Positions 58,647 to 64,000 of a DNA stretch of 64,000 bases are shown piece after piece. The notes below the pieces were generated by a model. It worked only from the letters and a program-made list of their open reading frames with translations. It was not told the origin of the DNA and did not search any database. The translations under genes were made by a program, and so were the position numbers. The stretch lies in assembly GCF_030409605.1 (NCBI RefSeq), contig NZ_JAUFQG010000004.1, positions 806,001-870,000 on the forward strand. The letters are read 5' to 3'. Position 1 is the first letter of the stretch, and every line of letters begins with the position of its first letter. Origin of the DNA: Simiduia curdlanivorans (GTDB lineage Bacteria; Pseudomonadota; Gammaproteobacteria; Pseudomonadales; Cellvibrionaceae).

Positions 58647-59378
58647 TCAATCAGAAACTTTCTCAAGTATTTCTTTGAACTTCTCAGATTCAGAAAAACT
58701 CGCCATGTTACGCCGATATTTATTCATAAATTCTGGCGATACGTTTTTACAAAGTAAGGCATCTTCATGAATGACAATCGGATGTTCTTTGGCGTAGGTG
58801 AAGGGAGTTAGGTTTCTATTATTGAAGTAAAGTAGGGCATCTGGAGTGTAAGCTGCTACTGCGTCAACTCTATTAAGTTCCAGCATCTTAAATAGGCTAT
58901 CAAAGTCTGATACCTGCACCGTCGCGATTTTCAATGCCTTAGTGCGTTTAATAAAACTCTTACCAAAAGACATGCCCGCTTGCAGCGCAATGGTCTTACC
59001 CGCTAGTGCTTCTATATCTTTGATCGGCATTTTATCTTTTTGTGAAAAGATATAGGCAACCGCTGAGTTGTACGCAGGCAACTGTATTGCGCCAAGCGTT
59101 TCGGCGTAGTCGTAGAATTCTGGATTGTCGTTCATGGGGCTAAGGCAGCAAGCGGAACACTGTTCAAATATGCGTAGCGCCCGTTTAGGCGGTGCAACTT
59201 GAATTTTATAGTCAAACTCTGAAGGCAAGACCTCGGCTAACACCCTATCATATTTTCCCTTTTTATCGGTCTGGTGTAAGCCTTCTATATCATAGGCAAC
59301 GATATGTATTACAGACTCTGCGTAGCTGAAATAGGATGCGAAGAGGAGTAAAGTCAAAACCAACTTACCTTTTTTCAT
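58647..59378 (-). CDS. Periplasmic amino-acid-type substrate-binding protein (SBP family 3)
   Basis: A 243-residue protein with a signal peptide (MKKGKLVLTLLLFASYFSYA, cut before ES) and an SBP_bac_3-like domain: VIHIVAYDIEGLHQTDKKGKYDRVLAEVL, EALAGKTIALQAGMSFGKSFI, and DFDSLFKMLELNRVDAVAAYTPDALLYF. It has unusual cysteines (CSACC at about residues 73-77 and one in LLCKN). No transporter membrane subunit is nearby, so it may act as a sensor or orphan binding protein. Ligand unknown. Confidence 0.78.
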   Translation of the reverse strand: MKKGKLVLTLLLFASYFSYAESVIHIVAYDIEGLHQTDKKGKYDRVLAEVLPSEFDYKIQVAPPKRALRIFEQCSACCLSPMNDNPEFYDYAETLGAIQLPAYNSAVAYIFSQKDKMPIKDIEALAGKTIALQAGMSFGKSFIKRTKALKIATVQVSDFDSLFKMLELNRVDAVAAYTPDALLYFNNRNLTPFTYAKEHPIVIHEDALLCKNVSPEFMNKYRRNMASFSESEKFKEILEKVSD

Positions 59379-59481
59379 TCGTACCTTGAAAAATAATGAA
59401 TCAGAAAAATGTAACTGGTTTTTTGGATTAGTGCTAAGAACAAGTAAATTTTAGTGCGGGTATTCTAATTTGGCTAGCTAA

Positions 59482-59513
59482 AAGCACGGAGCATGTATTC
59501 ATACTCCGTGCTT
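59482..59513 (-). terminator. Terminator of the antiporter gene cluster
   Basis: AAGCACGGAG pairs with CTCCGTGCTT, extended by ATG/CAT after one mismatch, around a TATT loop. On the minus strand it ends in TTTT and lies 3 bases after the stop codon of the last antiporter subunit. Confidence 0.88.
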
Positions 59514-59516
59514 CTC

Positions 59517-61217
59517 CTAATGATAGAAGCTCAAAAACAAATAAGTCGCTAGGATCACCGCCACCCATAACACCATACTTCCGGCTGGGTAGCTCTGAGA
59601 CAGCAGGCCACTAAATCGACTATTTCTCACCGATAGGTAGGCTAAGAAAATATCAATTTTTGCGAGGAAAAAGCTTCGCAACATTTGGTCTACTTTCCAA
59701 ATTACACCAAACATTCTTTGTAACATTTTCGGGAAAAATCGACGGTAGAACCAATCAACATCTAAATTCGTTGAGCGAAGCTCTGGCGGATAGAGACCCT
59801 TAAGATTAAGCCAAACAAATGCTAGCGCTGAGAAAAACAGCAGCTGTGTTTGTGCCAACACGTGGGTAGCATCATAAGGGTTATAACCCGTGTCATAAGG
59901 CAGCAACGAGTACAATGCTGCTGGATAAACACCAATCCCAATACACAATGTTGCTGCAATCGTCATAGCCACCACCATATTCAACGGCGGATCACTTGCA
60001 CGCAAACCTGAGTCATGGGCGAAGAATGCAAAGTATGGAATTTTAATACCAGCATGGTGAAATACACCAGCAGAGGCAAACAACAACATTAGCCATATCC
60101 AGCCGTAGCCATTTTCCATTGCTGCCGTCATAACCATAGATTTGCTAACAAAACCGCTAAACAGCGGGAAGGCCGAAATAGAGGCAGCACCAACAATACA
60201 CAGAATGGTAGTTTTTGGCATGGTTTTATAAAGGCCGCCAAGATCGGAGCCGTTTATTCGGCCCGTCATGTGCAACACGGCACCCATAGACATAAACAAC
60301 AAGCCTTTAAAAATCACATCGTTAAAGGCGTGAGAAACCGCACCATTGATAGCCAGCGCGGTTCCGATACCCACACCGACAACCATAAACCCAACTTGGT
60401 TTATCAGGCTGTAAGCCAAAACTCTTCGCAGATCATTTTCAATAACGGCAAAGAAAATTGGGAAACACGCCATAGCGGCGCCAATATAGACCAGTAGCTC
60501 CGTGCCAGGGTAGCCTCGTGCTAATGCGTAAACGGCAACCTTAGTTGTAAAAGCGCTTAGAAATACTGTGCCAGTTACGGTGGCTTCCGGATAGGCATCG
60601 GTAAGCCAATTATGTGCAAAAGGAAATGCGCATTTAATTCCAAAAGCAATAAATATCAGCCAACCCGCGATGCCTTCCAAACCAATAAAGTCAAAACCAA
60701 TGGTTTGATTTTCGTGCATGTAGAACAAGGCACCAGCGAGCAACAACACGCCCGAAAGCACCTGAACAATTAGGTAACGTATACCAGCCTGATAGGATCG
60801 CTCTGTTCGGCGGGCCCAGACTAGAAATACGGAAGTGAAAGCTAGCAGCTCCCAGAATACAAACAGTGTTAATAAGTCGCCAGCAAATACCGCTCCTATG
60901 CCGCTGCCTGCGTACAGCATTCCGGCCACTTGCTGAACTTTATCTTTAACATGTAAGGAATAGATAATGGCGATAAATGCCGCTATGTGAAATACATAGC
61001 CGAACATTATGCTCAATTTATCTGCTCGGTAAGGTATTAACTGGTACTGGAGAAAGCTGGTTTGTAGGTGCACACCTTCGGGCACCATCCAAAGATGTAT
61101 CGCACTCAATACCGGAATTAAAACCAATATAGTGCCACGCACTTTCCCCTGGGTTACTAGGGCTAATAAAGCTCCAATATAGAAAGGAACAAACGGCGGA
61201 ATTTCAAGCATCCACAT
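59517..61217 (-). CDS. MrpD/NuoM-like proton-translocating antiporter subunit
   Basis: A 566-residue membrane protein of the proton-antiporter (Mrp subunit D / complex I NuoL-M-N) family, with about 14-15 helices. Family marks are LLTLFVFWELLAFTSVFLVWARR (conserved Glu on TM5), a Lys in IAFGIKCAFPFAHNWLTDAYPEATVTGTVFLSAFTTKVAVYAL, and DLRRVLAYSLINQVGFMVVGVG. A C-terminal extension of about 80 residues (STNLDVDWFYRRFF...) resembles NuoL-type tails. It is the last gene of the cluster. Confidence 0.88.
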   Translation of the reverse strand: MWMLEIPPFVPFYIGALLALVTQGKVRGTILVLIPVLSAIHLWMVPEGVHLQTSFLQYQLIPYRADKLSIMFGYVFHIAAFIAIIYSLHVKDKVQQVAGMLYAGSGIGAVFAGDLLTLFVFWELLAFTSVFLVWARRTERSYQAGIRYLIVQVLSGVLLLAGALFYMHENQTIGFDFIGLEGIAGWLIFIAFGIKCAFPFAHNWLTDAYPEATVTGTVFLSAFTTKVAVYALARGYPGTELLVYIGAAMACFPIFFAVIENDLRRVLAYSLINQVGFMVVGVGIGTALAINGAVSHAFNDVIFKGLLFMSMGAVLHMTGRINGSDLGGLYKTMPKTTILCIVGAASISAFPLFSGFVSKSMVMTAAMENGYGWIWLMLLFASAGVFHHAGIKIPYFAFFAHDSGLRASDPPLNMVVAMTIAATLCIGIGVYPAALYSLLPYDTGYNPYDATHVLAQTQLLFFSALAFVWLNLKGLYPPELRSTNLDVDWFYRRFFPKMLQRMFGVIWKVDQMLRSFFLAKIDIFLAYLSVRNSRFSGLLSQSYPAGSMVLWVAVILATYLFLSFYH

Positions 61218-61276
61218 AACATACTCCCATGAACGAGTGAGTCGATATGTAGCGATTGCACATTAGTAAGGCCTGA

Positions 61277-61579
61277 CTATTCATCCTTATCCGTCCCTTC
61301 AACATCGCCATAGTAGTCCTCTGATCGCATGAGAAAAGTGCGCATCCAAGTAGCGACTATGACGAGAATGACGCAGCCGATAAATCCGTAGATAGGATAA
61401 AAGCCCCAGAGATTCTCCCAGCTATGAAGCACATGGCGGTGAATAACGAAATCAAGCAAAAACAATATTCCACAACACCCATACAATAGGTAGAGAATAC
61501 GTTTTACATTCTTCGGGTCATCGAATATGCCCTTTGGGGCTAAGGCTTTTTCATCTGCATGTTCATTACTATTGTGCAT
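61277..61579 (-). CDS. Small two-helix membrane protein of the antiporter cluster
   Basis: A 100-residue protein with a charged N-terminus (HNSNEHADEKALAPKG), two hydrophobic segments (ILYLLYGCCGILFLLDFVI at about 28-46 and FYPIYGFIGCVILVIVATWM at about 60-79) and an acidic tail (SEDYYGDVEGTDKDE). It overlaps the upstream antiporter subunit by 11 bases and lies between two large subunits, so it is probably an accessory subunit. No function assigned. Confidence 0.75.
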   Translation of the reverse strand: MHNSNEHADEKALAPKGIFDDPKNVKRILYLLYGCCGILFLLDFVIHRHVLHSWENLWGFYPIYGFIGCVILVIVATWMRTFLMRSEDYYGDVEGTDKDE

Positions 61580-63059
61580 ATGCGGCTCCTGAAGCGTCTA
61601 GGACGGCTAAAGCCAATTCATATAGTGGTTGCGGGTAAATAAACATAACTAGGCATATGGTTGTGGTAAAGCAAATGGCAATCAAAGATGGCAGGGGTGC
61701 TTCATGAACAGTTTCATCAGGGGATGAGGCACCGTTATTCGAGAAAAAGGCGCGCAGTGGTATGGGCAACAAATAGGCGATATTGAGCAGCGAACTTAGC
61801 ATTAAAATCGACATTAATATAAGTTGCTCAGCTTCTAAGGTACCCATCACTAAATACCATTTACTCCATGTACCGCCGGTGGGCGGCACACCTATGATAC
61901 TTAAACTTGCTATAAAGAAGGCTGCCATGGTGATGGGCATTTTTTTGCCAAGTCCTCGCATATCGCTGATATTGGATTTATGCGCCGCTACTAGAATCGC
62001 GCCAGCACAAAAGAACAAGGTAATTTTGCCAAAGGCATGGGTGCCAATATGCATCGCACTGCCAATAATACCTGATGCATTGGCAAGTAAGGCGCCAATG
62101 GTGATGTAACCCAACTGGCTCACCGTTGAGTAGGCAAGTCGAGCCTTTAGGTTATCTTGACGCATAGCAATGAGCGATGCGAAAAGCACAGAAAATCCCG
62201 CCAAATACAGTAAAAATTGTGTACTTGGCAATTCCGCTAGCAAATCTATGCCGAATATAAAAACACAAACTTTTAATACGGTAAAAACGCCAGCCTTTAC
62301 CACCGCAACAGCGTGCAAAAGCGCACTCACTGGCGTAGGCGCCACCATTGCGGCAGGCAGCCATCGATGAAAAGGCATTATTGCTGCTTTACCTATACCC
62401 AGTATAAAGAGTACTAAAAGCACTCCGGCTAAGGTTTTATCTACATCGGCGGGAAATATTCCGCCGGCAGAAAAATCTAACGACCCTGCTATATAGCCTG
62501 TACTGATGATCGCGAGTAAAAAGAAAAGAACTGAGGTACTTAGGAGTATTCCTAAATAGATTCTTCCGCCTTTCTTTGCCTTTTCGGTACCGGCGTGGGT
62601 AACCAGTGGGTAGGTGGATAAGGTTAATACTTCATAGAAAATAAACAGGGTGAACAAATTTTCAGCAAACGCAATGCCCATTACGGCACTAATAGCTATC
62701 GCAAAACAAGCATAAAAACGTGTTTGGTTTTCTTCTTCATGGCTACGCATATAACCAATGGCATAAAGAGTCGTCACTGGCCAAAGAATCCCTGCAATGA
62801 GCGCGAAGAGCATACCTAGCGGTTCAATGGAGAAGCTAAGGGACAGTCCGGGAATAACTTCCCACCAATGGACCTCTATGACTTCGCCGTTGAGCACGCC
62901 TTGATACAAATTCACCACGCAAAAAAGTACCAACGCGGTTGCAACAAAGGTGACTGCTTCTCGTAAGTTTGGCTTTGCCCCAGCAGCTACAATGCCCGCA
63001 ATAGCTATCAATGGGAGAAGAATGGTCAGCTGTAACATCAACGTCAAAGACATATTCAT
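61569..63059 (-). CDS. Mrp-type cation/H+ antiporter subunit D
   Basis: A 496-residue member of the MrpD/NuoN family with about 14 helices. Key stretches: FTLFIFYEVLTLSTYPLVTHAGTEKAKKGG (TM5 Glu and following Lys), GIGKAAIMPFHRWLPAAMVAPTPVSALLHAVAVVKAGVFTVLKV with the Lys pair of TM7-8, and RLAYSTVSQLGYITIGALL. It begins 4 bases inside the end of the next gene upstream and carries overlapping start/stop with the small membrane protein. Confidence 0.92.
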   Translation of the reverse strand: MNMSLTLMLQLTILLPLIAIAGIVAAGAKPNLREAVTFVATALVLFCVVNLYQGVLNGEVIEVHWWEVIPGLSLSFSIEPLGMLFALIAGILWPVTTLYAIGYMRSHEEENQTRFYACFAIAISAVMGIAFAENLFTLFIFYEVLTLSTYPLVTHAGTEKAKKGGRIYLGILLSTSVLFFLLAIISTGYIAGSLDFSAGGIFPADVDKTLAGVLLVLFILGIGKAAIMPFHRWLPAAMVAPTPVSALLHAVAVVKAGVFTVLKVCVFIFGIDLLAELPSTQFLLYLAGFSVLFASLIAMRQDNLKARLAYSTVSQLGYITIGALLANASGIIGSAMHIGTHAFGKITLFFCAGAILVAAHKSNISDMRGLGKKMPITMAAFFIASLSIIGVPPTGGTWSKWYLVMGTLEAEQLILMSILMLSSLLNIAYLLPIPLRAFFSNNGASSPDETVHEAPLPSLIAICFTTTICLVMFIYPQPLYELALAVLDASGAAYAQ

Positions 63060-64000
63060 AGCCCTGAACCAAATAGACTTTGAGCAGCGGATTGCGCCAC
63101 GTCAACGCTAACCCGGGTATCTATACCAAAGTAGATATTTGCGAGTACCAATATCCATACGGGTATAAGTAAACCTAAAGGGGCTTCTTTAACATGACTG
63201 TTGGTATCTAGGGGTTGCTTAAAATACGCCGCTTCAATAATGCGCCAGACATAGATAATGGCCAGCAAAGAACCTAGCAATACAAGCACGGCTACGGGCC
63301 ACCAGCCTTTTTCAAGCAAGGCGACAACTAGGTACCATTTGCTGATAAAGCCAACCGTGAGCGGCACACCGATTAAACTTAAACCGCCCACAGCGATAGC
63401 AGCCATAGTCAGTGGCATTTGCTTCCCAAGTCCCTGAAACTGGCTGAGCTGCACGCTGCCAATACGATAAATTACGGCACCTAAAGCTAAAAACAGCGCT
63501 CCTTTCATGAGCGCGTGATTGAACAAATGCAACAAGGTAGCCGTTAAGCCTGCCGCTGTGCTGACGCTGTAGCCAACAATCATGTAGCCGATTTGTGCCA
63601 CGCTCGAGTAAGCGAAGATGTGTTTCACATTCTGCTGGTAGATTGCCCTAGTGGAAGCCACGAAAATGCCGAGTAGCCCCAGCGCGACGAAGAGTGTTTG
63701 TAAGGGCAGGGTGGTAAAAGAAAATGACAGCCCAAAGATGGAATAGGTGAAGCGAATTAACAAATAGATCGCCACTTTCGTTGCCGTTGCGGCAAAAAAA
63801 GCGGTTACTATCGAGGGCGCGTAAGCATAGGCGTTGGGTAACCAGAGGTGCAGTGGAAAGAGTGCCAACTTAAGGCAGATCCCAACAATAATGAAAGCAA
63901 AGGCGGTAAATACTGTTCTTGTTTGCTCTACCTCCGGCAAATGGGCGGCAAGATCACTCATGTTGAGCGTGCCAGTCATTTGGTACATAAGGCCAATGCC
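63056..64000 (-). CDS. Mrp-type cation/H+ antiporter subunit D, 5' end outside the window
   Basis: The 3' part of a third MrpD-like subunit. The frame stays open to the right edge; an internal Met at 63988 is not the true start because the sequence from there is already in the middle of the fold (FTAFAFIIVGICLKLALFPLHLWLPNAYAYAPSIVTAFFAATATKVAIYLLIRF, with the Lys residues of TM7-8). Roughly 180-190 N-terminal residues are missing. Further Mrp subunits (E, F, G, B, C) are expected upstream. Confidence 0.9.
   Translation of the reverse strand, partial: GIGLMYQMTGTLNMSDLAAHLPEVEQTRTVFTAFAFIIVGICLKLALFPLHLWLPNAYAYAPSIVTAFFAATATKVAIYLLIRFTYSIFGLSFSFTTLPLQTLFVALGLLGIFVASTRAIYQQNVKHIFAYSSVAQIGYMIVGYSVSTAAGLTATLLHLFNHALMKGALFLALGAVIYRIGSVQLSQFQGLGKQMPLTMAAIAVGGLSLIGVPLTVGFISKWYLVVALLEKGWWPVAVLVLLGSLLAIIYVWRIIEAAYFKQPLDTNSHVKEAPLGLLIPVWILVLANIYFGIDTRVSVDVAQSAAQSLFGSGL

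Overview
The window looks like a chromosome segment of a Gram-negative gammaproteobacterium, most likely a marine relative of the Pseudomonas/Cellvibrio/Teredinibacter group. Three things point there. The core gene order (rpmG-rpmB, radC/coaBC, algC, argB, pyrE/crc, rph/yicC-gmk-rpoZ-spoT-ridA, oxyR-recG, an HDOD protein, hupB, ubiC-ubiA, phoB-phoR, pstSCAB-phoU) closely follows the well-known Pseudomonas arrangement. A Crc protein and a HexR regulator are present. A TRAP transporter and an Mrp-type cation/H+ antiporter cluster suggest a saline habitat. No rRNA, tRNA, CRISPR array, transposase or integrase was recognised.

Layout. 1-5.5 kb: ftsY-ftsE-ftsX(partial), rsmD, coaD, a small membrane protein, mutM, a TrmO-type tRNA methyltransferase, rpmB-rpmG. 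5.8-12.9 kb: a tightly coupled, AT-richer surface-glycan operon (two GT4 glycosyltransferases, UDP-GlcNAc 2-epimerase, a YrbL-like kinase-fold protein, a CgeB-like glycosyltransferase, an O-antigen ligase/polymerase) plus a convergent ELM1-type glycosyltransferase, inserted between rpmB and radC. 13-32.3 kb: radC/coaBC, a membrane-sensor AlgC fusion, argB, slmA, pyrE/crc, rph/yicC-gmk-rpoZ-spoT-ridA, oxyR-recG and a YbaK-HDOD protein. 32.4-38.9 kb: dicarboxylate symporter, HU, ubiC-ubiA, phoB-phoR and a FemAB-like acyltransferase. 39-43.2 kb: small housekeeping and hypothetical genes (DUF938, response regulator, TfoX-like, yaaA, DUF4265-like, lipoprotein). 43.3-48.8 kb: pstSCAB-phoU with a strong tandem Pho box. 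48.8-52.4 kb: TRAP transporter plus thioesterase. 52.4-55.6 kb: uvrD and hexR. 55.6-57.7 kb: a complete BamHI/OkrAI-type restriction-modification system with controller gene and candidate C-boxes. 57.9-59.4 kb: a lipoprotein, a 94-bp inverted-repeat element and a periplasmic binding protein. 59.5-64 kb: three MrpD/NuoM-like subunits and a small membrane protein, running off the right edge.

How the parts fit. PhoBR and Pst-PhoU form one phosphate-sensing circuit, and both promoters carry readable 11-bp-period Pho boxes. The glycan operon probably builds part of the LPS or another envelope polysaccharide, using sugar phosphates from AlgC. The most distinctive accessory items are the BamHI-type system, whose methyltransferase appears to carry its own N-terminal helix-turn-helix domain, the glycan island, and the 94-bp palindromic element at 58.4 kb. 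All calls rest on reading the sequence and on family knowledge; no database search was possible.
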